Positions 1 to 21,697 of a DNA stretch of 64,000 nt are shown here, piece after piece. The DNA lies in contig OX030958.1 of assembly GCA_943735955.1 (NCBI GenBank), forward strand, positions 8,743,626 through 8,807,625. Direction: 5' to 3'. A program made the translations under genes and the position numbers. A model generated the notes under the pieces. It did not search any database. It saw only the letters and a program-made list of their open reading frames with translations, and was not told where the DNA came from. Numbering within the stretch: position 1 is the stretch's first letter; every line of letters starts with the position of its first letter. Source of the stretch: Piscicola geometra (taxonomy: Eukaryota; Annelida; Clitellata; Hirudinida; Piscicolidae).

Positions 1-928
1 CGGGGAACCTAGTTCAAAACAGATTTCCTATTCTTTTGTCATTCTCCAATCCTCTTCCGCCCTTTTTTGATTTTTATTATAAATATCATCACAGTTTTTA
101 AGCTTTTTTGGTTGTGAATTTTTTTATCTTTTGTATCTTATTAATAGACTTTTATGCTTGTGTTGTTTTCTGATTTGCTCAGTATTTGTATATATGAATT
201 TTGTTTAAAAACAATAAAACATAAGAGTAATCTGATAACGTTAAGATATCATCAACAAAATTAATTTGCAAAATACTCTTACGATAAATTCGCTACCAAT
301 GATCGTTACTGGCTCTTGAAAGGCAATGAATGAAAATACATAGGAAAAATCCGAATTTTATAAACTCCCATTTTTAATTCCCAAACACTGTTTTTGTTCA
401 AAAATTCTATTTTTGATTTAAAAAAGATGAATTACAGATAAACCATGTCATCTTTTTTCTTTTCAGCTTCTGCCTCTCGTGCAGTCATGCTTGCGTTGCT
501 AACACAAAAACCAATAGTGCTTTAGACTTTTTTAAAACTTAAACAGAATTTACTTTATTTGAGCCTGCCACGAAGCCTAAACAGCTTGCACTACAGTTCC
601 ATTCCTTTGTCTCAAAACAGATACTTTTTCAAAAAGTTAAACTATTGTTTTGGGAGTTCTAATGGAAGTTTGAAATGGAAAAGAGGGTTGGAATGATTTA
701 TAGATCTGAAATCGATTGAAGGGCTTTGAGAAAGAAAGTTTAAAACGGCTTAGAATAGCTTACAGTTTTGTTTTCGAATAAGAATTATGAGTTTCAAAGT
801 TACGTTCATCAAGCTAGCATGAATGGAAAAAAAGTAAAACAACGTTTGACAAAACAAACTTTATAATTTAATTATAATCATAATACATCATCACTATTTA
901 ATACCATAATTATCTTCATCATACGCAG
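1..928. other. Intronic sequence upstream of the first visible neuroligin exon
   Basis: AT-rich sequence without a convincing exon. The exon at 929 begins in phase 1, so an upstream coding exon must exist outside this window. The esterase nucleophile-elbow motif (GxGAGGS type) expected just upstream is not in these 928 bases. Confidence 0.7.
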
Positions 929-10920
<9,992 letters not shown>

Positions 10921-11260
10921 CATTTTACCCACTCGTTATATATACATGTATCAACTGAATGCTATCGAACTGGTAATAGATGGTTTGTCTTCATGTATAT
11001 TATCGTGCGCTCATAAAGGAGTCAGGTGGTGCAGGAGCTTTATAAATATTAATCCGACTCCCTCTTTATCATGCGTCCTTCATTTCATGAATCATTCACT
11101 TACTCTTTTGGAAATATCAACTGAAAGACTAAATAAATCGTCATCCTTTGTCACCACTTCGAATTCCTTCTTATCGTTTGTGTTTGCGTTAATTCAGTGA
11201 CACGTATTCAAAAGAATATTCATCCAGAATTCAAAATATATATCAAATGTATTTTAAACA

Positions 11261-11266
11261 AATAAA
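11261..11266 (+). terminator. Candidate polyadenylation signal for neuroligin
   Basis: AATAAA about 340 bp after the neuroligin stop. Another AATAAA lies at 11132. Either could serve; the choice is inference. Confidence 0.4.
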
Positions 11267-12176
11267 ACGAAAATACAAGACTCAGTGGATATTATAGCCT
11301 ATAAGTTATAGGTTTAATAAATGAAGTAAAATCATTGTTTGACACAGTTATTTTTCAGTTATTATGTTAATCACCAAATTATAACGAGATTTCAATAAAT
11401 GATTAGGCGCTCATTTAGTGGACAACATAAGCTTTTGTTTTGACTTTATTAGATTTTTGATTTTTGATAAAGTTGTGGTCAGGGTTTTTTTCAGTCATTT
11501 TTATTGGTGGGAGGGTCATTTCGAGAGATCAGGGTTTTAAACCAAATCACGCAACACCTCAGTTCAATAATCATCTTTTAATATCGTTTTTAAAAGCTAA
11601 AACTTAAATATGTTTAATAACTGAAATGTTTTAGGAAATTTTACACGCCAAGGTATTTTTTATTTACACAAAGAAAAAACTTTGAATCAGCATATTTTTT
11701 ATTTTCTAGTTCTATACATTTTTTTTCATTAATATAAGATACTGCTCTTGAAAGACCAAAAAAATTTTATGTAACTAAAAAACTAAATTTAAAAATTTCA
11801 ATAATACATTTATATGAAATTAGTGATAAATAATAATAATAAAATGTCAAACTTCTTGTTAAGTTTTTTTCCCCCAGAAAATATAGTAATAATCACGTCG
11901 GAGATCTTCCTTGTGATCGATTGTTTTTTTTGAGTTCCGTAAATTACGTTCAAGGAAATCAGAAGAATTATTATATTAAATTTATTTAAAGCTCACTTTA
12001 ACTCGTTATTATTGTAAAAAAAACAAAACGGAAGAAGAAAAGATTTAGAAAAAAAATAAGTTACTAACTATCTTAGTTTAAATACATGTTAACAAATACA
12101 TTTTTAGATCGCTTCAGATGGTAAAAAGTTTTTTTACTACTATATTTTTCAATATATATATATATATTTTTCAATA

Positions 12177-12306
<130 letters not shown>

Positions 12307-12961
12307 TTATTTTCGGGGAGGTTGCACCCATGGGGAGGTAAGCGATGGCTGAAAAAAAACCTGGTTGTGTTTTTTGTTGAAAACTTCTTCAGAACTGTTC
12401 AGTGAGTTTTCAATTCTTTGTTCATCTGCAGTCTATTATATAGAGAGAAAATGTTTCGAAGCAAGTTTTATTACAGAACAGACAGCGTTTGACGACCCAT
12501 CAAGAAAAATTCTAGTTGATTTCGCATTTCAGAAAAAGCACTGAATTAATTCAGCACTCAACCAGTTTTTAAACAAAACAATAAGAATGAAAAACTCCCA
12601 TAAATCGCAAAATAAAATTTCTAGACGAAAAAAAGTCTAACAAAAAAAAGTAAATTTAAAACAATAAAATAATTTTGTTTTATCAGTTCACCTATAACCT
12701 TAACGAATACATCAAGCTTATATTTATAAATTGAAATAATATTTCCTAATATATAAATCATACTTTACCTTTTAGTGCAACCTTCTCAGTTCTATCCGAA
12801 AGTTAATAAGACAGGTTGACAGCTTAGACTTTTAAATGTAATTATATTTCAATAAGATTATTTAAAGAAGAATATTTATTTTTATTCAAAATAGCTGTTT
12901 GTATAAATAGTTAATAAATTCGTTTAGCGGAACTACATCTCAACGTAAGACATCAAAGCCA

Positions 12962-15481
12962 ATGGCTTCCCCCACCACCAATAAAAGAAGAAATGTCGTC
13001 AGTCCCAAGTCGGCAGAAAAAAACGCTTTGAATTTCATTGCTGAAGAGGTAATTTATTTTTTCTATATGAATTTATGACAATAAGTACAGATATTTTATT
13101 CAATAATACATTTAAACTTTAAATTTCAAATGTGTTATTGAATAATATATCTGTAGATATATTATGACTTTTTGGAAAGTATTCCATTTATTTTATTAAA
13201 CTGCAATTTTTACTGTTTTAATCTACTTTTAGGCTGACTCGCGAGAGGCTAGGAGCCAGGAAGTGCTGACAGAGGCTAGGAAACTTCGCAGTTCTGAGCG
13301 AATGAAGGACAAAAGTTTTGTATGTGGTTCTGGAACTGGTTCATACATGCTTGTATCTACTAGTTAATTTTATGTTATATTTAACCATTCAGAAACTGTT
13401 AACATCATTTTGAGATAGCCTATAACAAAGTCATTGTCACAGGAAGACTGTGAGGATGATGATACACCAATTGAGAATGGACATGCTACTTCACAGACCA
13501 CTTCAGTTGTTCATTATGCATTTTTGTTCTTGCTATAATATATCAAATAAAACTTGACAAGAAAAATACAAATTATTTTTCACATAAATTTTCATTAAAA
13601 ACACCACCAGGTTACAGACACAAAACAGTCAACAACAACATCAACAACAATGTCGGCCTCACCACCGCAAGTGCCTTCACCACAACAGCCAACAACTAAC
13701 ACAACAGCACTCGAGGCTGGAGACTCACACGACGCGTTCAAGCGAGCCATGCTGTTGAACGCTCAGCTGGACAACGAGTGTCGCGTGCTCAAGTACCAGA
13801 CTGAACTGCTCAAGGACTGTCTCGAGAGCGCCAATGAGGCCTCCATGCAGTTGAAGGCGAAGATCCGCAAACTACAACACGTTGGTGATGCTTGTGTATG
13901 TTTGGTGCGGTGAGGGAATGAGTGAAGTAGCAGGATGTATATCATGACAACAGGACAAAAGCAAGGGTGACATGGACGTCAGAGACCTACAACACCAACT
14001 CAAACAACTGCAACTGCAACTACATCACAAAGACAACCTCATCAGGGTTTGGAGCTCTTGTTTCATGCAGCGTTCTACTCCATACTACCTTCTCTTCAGT
14101 GCTAATTGATTGTTTGTTAAGACGTCGACTTGAAGAAAATTTGAATGTGCACAACAGGAGCATGGCTTTTCTATGGTTGTGCTCGACGACACCGCTCCAA
14201 GCATCTGCAATGGCAGCTCCACTGACCTCTCCTGCTCCATCCTCTCATCCGCACAACTCGACCTCCTCTCTGACTACACTGGATCCCTCGGTGGGTGCTT
14301 TGTCGTTTGTTACAGCACTCTTTCTTGCTCACTTCTTTACTTGATTATACAACGACGAGTATTATTAACGTGGCGTAAACCCGGACGGGCTTCAAGACCA
14401 CGATTTTAAAAAGTATTATTTATTATTATTATTTCACGAAGTATGTGTTGCTTGCCCTATAAATAGACATCATCATCATCATCCTTATTCTTATACAGGA
14501 AGCAGGATTCAGCAGCTGCATGACGAGAAAAGTACCACCATGGAGATGGTAGGGCAGAGCTTGCTTCTTTAGCTTCCACGTTTTAAACACTTTACTATTT
14601 GCAGAACAAGAAGCTGCAGAGAGAGCTAGATGAAGCTAAAACAACTATAATCAGCACTGCTAACCTCTCATCTTCGGCATCTTCCTCACCAAGTCTTCTT
14701 TCCGATAACGCCAACCCCTTAGAGGGTGAGTGGTGGTGGCGACGATGTGCTTGCAATGACGAATGCTCCAATGATGCATATGTGTTGCTTGCTTCAGCGC
14801 ATTATGAATAGACATCATCATCATCATCATGCAATGTCTGAGTAGCACTAAGACCATCATCATCATGCAGGAAGGACCAATGAGTTGACGGAGACGAGGT
14901 ACAGACTCAAGCGGGCCGAGCAGGAGATCACCACCCTACAGGGCTGCGTGCGTGCCTTGTTTCTCCCATGCGCTTCATCACGCTCATATTCGTTAATTAT
15001 ATTCGTCGTATTGTATTGCATCTCATTTTATTTATCATCATCTTCATACTCATCACCTCCATCACCACCAGGTCACACGCCTGGAGACGCAGTTGCTGAG
15101 GTACAAGACGTCTGCAGAGGAGTTGGAGCGGAGTGAGGAGGAGTTGAAGGCGGACAAGAGGCGGCTGCAGATCGAGGTGGGCGTGGTAGTGCTTAAAAGA
15201 TTATAAAGACTAGAGGGCCGTAAGATTGCTGGCTAATTACTTTAATATATTAATCATTATAATTAGTCTCATTACATAATCCTTCCAAGAGTCACACATT
15301 TATGGTAGACATATACATGCCAATGATAGAGCATCATTGATTGTACTTTATACTTTAAAAAAACCTTCTGCAGTTGCGAGAAACAAAAGAGCAGGCGGAA
15401 GAGGTGCAGACGAAGAATTCTCACTTGCTGAAACGACTCGAGAAAATGAAGGCGAATAGAATTCAGGAGGCCTTGCAATGA
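12962..15481 (+). CDS. LRRFIP2: LRR flightless-interacting protein (LRRFIP1/2 homologue)
   Basis: Coiled-coil partner of Flightless-I, linked in other animals to Wnt and innate signalling. Eleven exons: 12962-13048, 13233-13319, 13443-13505, 13611-13880, 13954-14046, 14158-14290, 14499-14548, 14605-14725, 14871-14947, 15072-15176 and 15374-15481, all in phase, 397 residues. Seen: the N-terminal basic start MASPTTNKRRN with ALNFIAEEADSREAR (family ALSNIAREAEARLAA), a Thr/Ser/Pro-rich linker, then long heptad-rich coiled coils with MLLNAQLDNECRVLKYQTE (family MVSNAQLDNEK) and the C-terminal signature LLKRLEKMKANR that ends this family. The start is the first Met and matches the family N-terminus. 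Whether it equals vertebrate LRRFIP1 or LRRFIP2 cannot be decided; an invertebrate single copy would be ancestral to both. Introns are short (about 50-250 bp). One carries a dispersed repeat (14347). Confidence 0.9.
14347..14398 (+). repeat. Dispersed repeat, ACGACGAG/GTGGCGTAAACC family, copy 1
   Basis: About 52 bp beginning TACAACGACGAG and containing GTGGCGTAAACCC, in the LRRFIP intron 14291-14498. Near-identical copies lie at 24960 and 60795. No terminal repeats are visible; it may be the conserved 3' part of a SINE, which is inference. Confidence 0.8.
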
Positions 15482-16700
15482 GGAAGTGCTGAGGGAGTTG
15501 ATGACCGTTGTACCCTTGTTGATAGGCCAGTTGAATACTTGGACGAATGTGGTTAGTGAAGGGAAAGTGTGCTTGTTAAAACTAAAATAGTTGTTATATA
15601 TAAATTTGATTTTGAAGCTATAAATAGAAAGCAGTAATATAAAGCAATTAACTTCAAGAATCACCGCTATACACCTTCACGAGTAACATCTGTACATACC
15701 TATTCGTCTTTCTCCTCCTTATTGCTTCACCCACTTTCAATGCATTCTTGGACCTTTCTTCATCCTTCCTACTTTTTATAGAGTGAGGGCAGGTGTATCA
15801 TAGTAATTACCATTTGTATTATTATTATTATTATTATTATTATTAAAGCAGCATTCTCTCATTCCACATCAAGCTCTGTTAAGACTTACCCACCATTCAG
15901 ATCAACAATAATCCTCTTTTTCTCGTCTTCAAATTCTTATAGTGATGTTTTTTTACACAATTCTTTCATCTATTCCTTCTCTAGCGTCTGTCCCACTATA
16001 CCCACCAAATGCATTCTAATGCACTCACACAAATTAATTGCATTGACTGTAGTCTTATTTAGTTGATTTGAACATTATTGACAATCACCATTGCTCATAT
16101 GTCTTAATTTTGTCAAAGTCTTTTGTCTCCAATCACAAGCCAAATCAATTTTATGAAATTTCCATTAAATACACTTGTTTTTCAACTTACAGTTACATTT
16201 CGATGAAATGAAGCTAACTCAATATGAATTGATAACAAAACTGTACTTCCATCTCATCATTGGAATGCAATCAGTTTTCCTAGTAACAATTTTATTAAGT
16301 ATAAAATATACTGATAAAAAAAATGTGAAACAAATCATTACCAGTAACTGAAACTAAAAAATAAAACCGGAAAGATTGCATTCATTATTTTTTTTGCACC
16401 ATTATTCAATGCTAATCAACTTATTTTTCCCTTCAAAACTTTTGTCAGTGGCTTCTTTTTTTTGGTTTCATTTGCTGAAAAATTAAACTTTGAAGTAAGC
16501 AAAACTTTTTATTTTAAAAAAACGTTTATGCCATCTCTACTTCACAGTTCACATTTACTCATTTTAAAAGTAGTTTTTAAATTTAAATCTATTGTTATTT
16601 ATTTTTTTTGTAAAAGTATTATTTTTGTATATCTATCAATAATTACATAAGTTATACATTTTTCAATATCTTGCATACATTTTTATGATTGAATTTTTCA
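15482..16700. other. Intergenic, LRRFIP to TSEN2
   Basis: AT-rich, with a short ATT microsatellite near 15820-15845. No gene seen. It must hold the LRRFIP 3' end and the TSEN2 promoter. Confidence 0.7.
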
Positions 16701-18902
16701 ATGGAATCATGTGCATTCAAGCTTAAAGAACCACGCAAAAAGAAATGTCAAGTGGAGAGCATAGGCCTGGAACTGCCCATTCTTTCTAAAAGTAGACCCA
16801 GAAGTTGTAGAGCAAAGTGGGATGATGGAAGAGTGTTGGTGGATGAGTACGAGGATGTCAAACATCTGTATTGCAATGTAGGTTTGTTTTATAGTGCATT
16901 TTTGAAATTGATTAGCAAATTGTATGCTATATGTATTGTATATTCAATGGTCATGCTTTATTTTCCAAAAGCATGATTCCACCTTCAGGGCTTCTTTGGC
17001 AAAGGACTTCACTCAAAGGGACCACCAAGAAGACTCTCTGAATACTTGCATGTCAATTTCAACATTCCTGTTCCGTTTGATGAGTTGGCAAGGAAGGATA
17101 TGGAAGATGGAGTAGAAGTGGATGGCGTGCAAGAGCCTTTACTCCTGAGTCCTTGTGAGGTCCATCCACCATTCAATTAACTTACATCGTCAAAATCTAT
17201 TAGCTTTCATATTATTCTTTACCATAAAGGTGAAAATGTCATCATTCCGCCATAAATCTTGCAGGCTTTCTTTCTTTCCTTTGCACTAGGCTGCCTGAAG
17301 GTGTTTGATTCAGCCAATGTGAGTTCTTTAATTCACTTTTTTCCACCGTTATCATAATCTTTTTTCTTCTTCTTCAGCAGGAAATGTCTCTCAGGCGATT
17401 ATGGACTGCATGCAGCCAAGCGCAACCTCATTTCGCTCATCACTACTCTGCATACCATCATCTCAGAGCCAATGGCTGGGTTGTGAGGTCTGTACATTCT
17501 TCTAACTTTTGCTTTTTTCCACTCATTCATTAATCCATCCATCTTTCTACATCCTCCTTTAGGTCAGGTTTGAAGTATGCCAGTGACTTTGGTAGGGCAT
17601 GCTTCCTTTATCAACAACCACATTTCTTCTCAAAGTCACATCATTTCTATATAAAGCTACTATCTCTTTTCCTTAGAGATATTACTGCTATTATTTCATT
17701 TATTTCATATAGACTATTCATTAATTATAATAATCTACTTCATTATTATTAGCTTTATTATTCTCAACTGCAAGTGCTCTACAAGAAAGGACCTCTCTTC
17801 TTCCACTCATCATGCAGCGTCATCGTCTGTCCCGTCATCAACAACAACAACAATATCAATGATAATAGTTCCAATATTAATCATAATAATAATTCGATGG
17901 CTCCTTTGAAGGACTGGACTTCCTTGAGTTGCTTAAACAGGGTCACTGAGCAAGTCTCCAAGGTGCCATGACAACCATCACCATGACAACCACCACCATG
18001 ACAACCATCACCATGACAACCACCACCATGACAACCACCACCATGACAACCACCACCATGACAACCACCACTATGACAACCACCACCATGACAACCATCA
18101 CTATGACAGCCACCACCATGACAACCACCACTATGACAACCACCACCATGACAACCATCACTATGACAACCATCACTATGACAACCACCACCATGACAAC
18201 CACCACCATGACAACCATCACTATGACAACCATCACTATGACAACCACCACCATGACAACCACCACCATGACAACCATCACTATGACAGCCACCACTATG
18301 ACAACCACCACTATGACAACCACCACCATGACAACCACCACCATGACAACCACCACTATGACAACCACCACCATGACAACCATCACTATGACAGCCACCA
18401 CTATGACAATCATTATTTATTCTTTATTTTTATTTCATCATTAGTGACGTTATCTCTCATGATATTTTCAGGAGTTGCTTCTTGTCTACACCATTGAACC
18501 GCCATCATCATCAGCTTCATCATCATCATCATCAGTTACATCAGCATCATCATCAGAACCTTCAAGCCAAAGAACAAGGCTTAAAGACCTACGAAGTTTC
18601 CAGATAGAGGCAGGCATTGTTGTCAGACGTCATGAATGCCTATATCAGTTTATTTTTCTCCAGAACGTAAGATTTTGTTTTGGTCAAATCACGTATCTGC
18701 TGGACTTAATCTGTCTTGACGTGCATTCATTCATCTTTATCACGCACACAAGGTAGTGCTGGTGAAGAGATGGGTGTCAAGCAAGGAAAGAGAACAGGGT
18801 GATGATGATGATACTTTGAATACCTCGTCATCATTACTTGATCATGCTTCTGATCAACTACTTTTTGTTAGTCAGCTTTCATGCTGTTTGTCAAACCTTT
18901 AA
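16701..18902 (+). CDS. TSEN2: tRNA-splicing endonuclease subunit Sen2
   Basis: Catalytic subunit of the nuclear tRNA-intron endonuclease; it cuts the 5' exon-intron border. Eight exons: 16701-16877, 16989-17159, 17265-17318, 17381-17487, 17563-17591 (29 nt), 17775-17962, 18472-18666 and 18753-18902; all phases close, 356 residues. Seen: GFFGKG (family YFGKG), EAFFLSFALGCL (family EAFFLVYALGCL), then the endonuclease core GWVVRSGLKYASDF, VLYKKGPLFFHSSCSVIV, and the C-terminal VKRWVSSKERE. The catalytic triad is intact: Tyr182, His190 and Lys242, matching human Tyr369/His377/Lys416. An Asn/Ser-rich insertion of roughly 20 residues separates His and Lys, and another Ser-rich insert follows the Lys. 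The protein is shorter than human TSEN2 because the middle linker is reduced. The intron after Lys242 is filled by a satellite. Confidence 0.93.
17966..18410. repeat. 15-bp satellite in a TSEN2 intron
   Basis: About 30 copies of a unit close to ACAACCACCACCATG, with ACCATC and ACCACT variants. It starts three bases after the donor at 17963 and fills most of the intron to 18471. Long Thr/Met and Val/Met frames across it are artefacts of a period divisible by three. Confidence 0.97.
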
Positions 18903-21697
18903 TTGGCATATAATTGTTTGATGGTTAATAGGTTTATCATTGGTTTAGATGTTGTTTCGATTGATTGTGTTCAAATATTCACAGAGAACCATCACACTGT
19001 AGACCTGCTTTGGCACTCTTTGCAGGCACAGAAAAGAAATTGTGTAAAAAACATTGTATTATTTCTAACAATTAAATTATTTTAAATGTTTTTAAATAAA
19101 ATAAATATAAAATTAGTTATAGTTTCTAATTAATTAGATGCTAATCATTTTTTTAAAATTTGCTAAAACTAAAATTTATCATATTCAAAAATTAAAGCTT
19201 TACTCATTATTTTGAAGTGACGTAACGCAGGTAGTAAATTATAATTAGGGGCGATAAGCTTTAATTTGTGATATTGTTTCTTCTCGTAGATCACTGCCTG
19301 GATAGAGGCGCAGCCTAGTGTAAGAGCGCTTTCTTGAAAAAGTTATTAATGACTTTGATTATTAATTTCATGAAATCCAGAGGAAGTTTTTTAATTAGTG
19401 GTAAATCAAAATTAGAATAAAAATAATAAGTTAATCATCGTATTTTTATGATCTGATAAGACGAGACAATTGTCTTATCATTAATGAAAGGACTCGTTAA
19501 TATGGTCTGAATCTGATGATAGTGAAAAAAGGTTTCACTGGGCGGCAAATGGTTTATGCTTTGTCTCGACGCTTTTCAGATTTCCTTTTTTCCTCAAGTT
19601 TCCCTCAGTAAGAGTTTTAATTAAAATTGTCTAGAAATGTCTTAAGGGTGACAAGCTCTTACATTCACGAGAAAAAACTGCAAGCGTTTTTCGTATTATT
19701 CAACCAGTTATCAGTTTTTTAGAGCGCGCCATCTCACAATATCAGATTCTGAGATGCATTCACTCTTTATTCAACTTTCGAAGTGATCTCAAGCCAGAAC
19801 TCGATACATTTTTTCACCACTCTTGACCGAAGTCTCATTGCAAAATGCAATTTCACAGGCGCCTTGACATCGACTCAGCCTAAACTGCATACAACACCCA
19901 ACAACTACACTGAAAATATCAGCTTCAACAGACTCAGCCTTTCATCCTTATCTCACAACTCTCATTACTGCAATCACTACTTCATTCATTCATCCATTAA
20001 TCGCCTCCCATCGCATTCGTTTGATGCTATCATACGGCACATAGATCATCGTTATTATTATCATTATTATATTTCTTATCATTAGTTACATTATCTTCTT
20101 TATTTTTACATTTTATTGCTCAACTCTACTTGTGCGTGGTGTGCTTTCTTCAATGCAATAGAGTTAACGCCTTCACACTTTTCAAACACTTCATTAAAGA
20201 ATAATAATGCCCGAAATTATTTTAAATAATAACCGATTAATTAAATAAGTAGTGCTGATGTAAAAAGTTTTTATTTTCATTTTTACTCCTATTACTACTA
20301 GAACTGTGTTTAATCGTTTGATCATGCGTGGTCTTTGATCCAGCACCCTCCACCCCTCCTATCTCCATCACTTGCAAGACGTGTTCTTAGCACCTCGGTG
20401 TATCCTTCCATCCTAAGGAAGGTTGTATGCTTGCCTAACTGAGAGTCTCATTGAGACTAAACAATCGGTGACTTTTAAGCAACTAACTTTTCCGTAACTT
20501 ACTTTTCTTTTTTTCTTTCATTTTTACATTTTTTTATAGTTAATCTTCCAATGAGTGCATGCCATTATCTTATTATCATCTTCAATTGCCCTTACTACCG
20601 ACTATTTCATCCTTCGGTTTGAGCTTTAGCAACTTTTCAACTCGAATCTTCAGTGAGCTGCTTCATTCATCAGACCTTTATCCAAAAATCTTCCTCCATG
20701 TCTGCTCCGCTCTTACAAGTTCTTGCAAATGGCACATGGAAGATGAAGAAAGTGGAGTGGCACAAGGGATAATTAAGAATGGAAAGGGTCTTCAAAGCAT
20801 CGGCGAATAAAAATTGCCGCTAATTAGTGGAAGGTTGTACGGAAATCATTCAAGTTTTTTAAACAATTATGATTAGGAGTGATGGGTTTCTTCTCAAAGA
20901 AGCTTCTAGATGGAAGAGTTAGGGGCTTTATTCTGTCTCTCTGCCGGTGCTGTGCTTTGAAGGCGTGATGCCATGCTTCTTTACTTGAATGTGCACAAGT
21001 AAATCAATTACATACAAACATGCACAAAAACACAAATAGAAACACTTAAGTACAAAGCGGTACATATAGATACAAAACGATGAAAAATGATACAAGAAGA
21101 TAGGAGAAAGATATACGCTGGAGTGGCTGTATATAAGAGACTGGTGGATTGCTGCTGGGGAAAGAGGAAGTTTTGGTGCGGCAGAGACTGTTGTCTGAGA
21201 AGATGTCTACACAATAAGTTACTCTGACGCTGTGTTGCTTTACTGCTTTCTTTGTTATTGCTGAAAGTTCTTATTCGTATCAGTCGTAATTTAAATCAAA
21301 TCTTGTTTGGATAAGTTGTCTTTATAAAGAAGAGTTGAAGGAGGATTGGCGACGTTCGATAGAAAAGAACTGAAGGACTAGATAATGATGTCGTAACAGG
21401 AGTTTTACTTTTTTAAAATGAAATATTATTACCAAAGTCGTGATACATTTCATAATGGTCGGATATGTGACTAAAAATGACGTTAATATGAAGATGATCA
21501 TGAAGATTATGACTTTGTGTTATCTTCGCAAGATCTGAAACTAAAGGGATCACGCACTGAGAGAGTCATCGGGTCGGTACTGATGATGGTGCATTTATAA
21601 ATTATGGAAAAATAGATCAAATTAATTATTTCTTACTCATAAAAACTTTACCATTTAATTTAAAATTGCATTGAATGTCCAATGCAGGCGTTGAAGC
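18903..21697. other. Intergenic, TSEN2 to astacin
   Basis: About 2.8 kb without a recognisable gene. Short frames at 19783-20085 and 20559-20810 are compositionally simple and match nothing I know. Confidence 0.65.
19095..19100 (+). terminator. Candidate polyadenylation signal for TSEN2
   Basis: AATAAA about 190 bp after the TSEN2 stop, overlapping a second AATAAA-like hexamer. Confidence 0.45.

Noticed and set aside
17943..18444. Long Thr/Met and Val/Met open frames on both strands
   Set aside because: Product of the 15-bp satellite; no complexity, inside a TSEN2 intron.
19783..20085. Ser/His/Asn-rich open frame between TSEN2 and astacin
   Set aside because: Low complexity and no family similarity.
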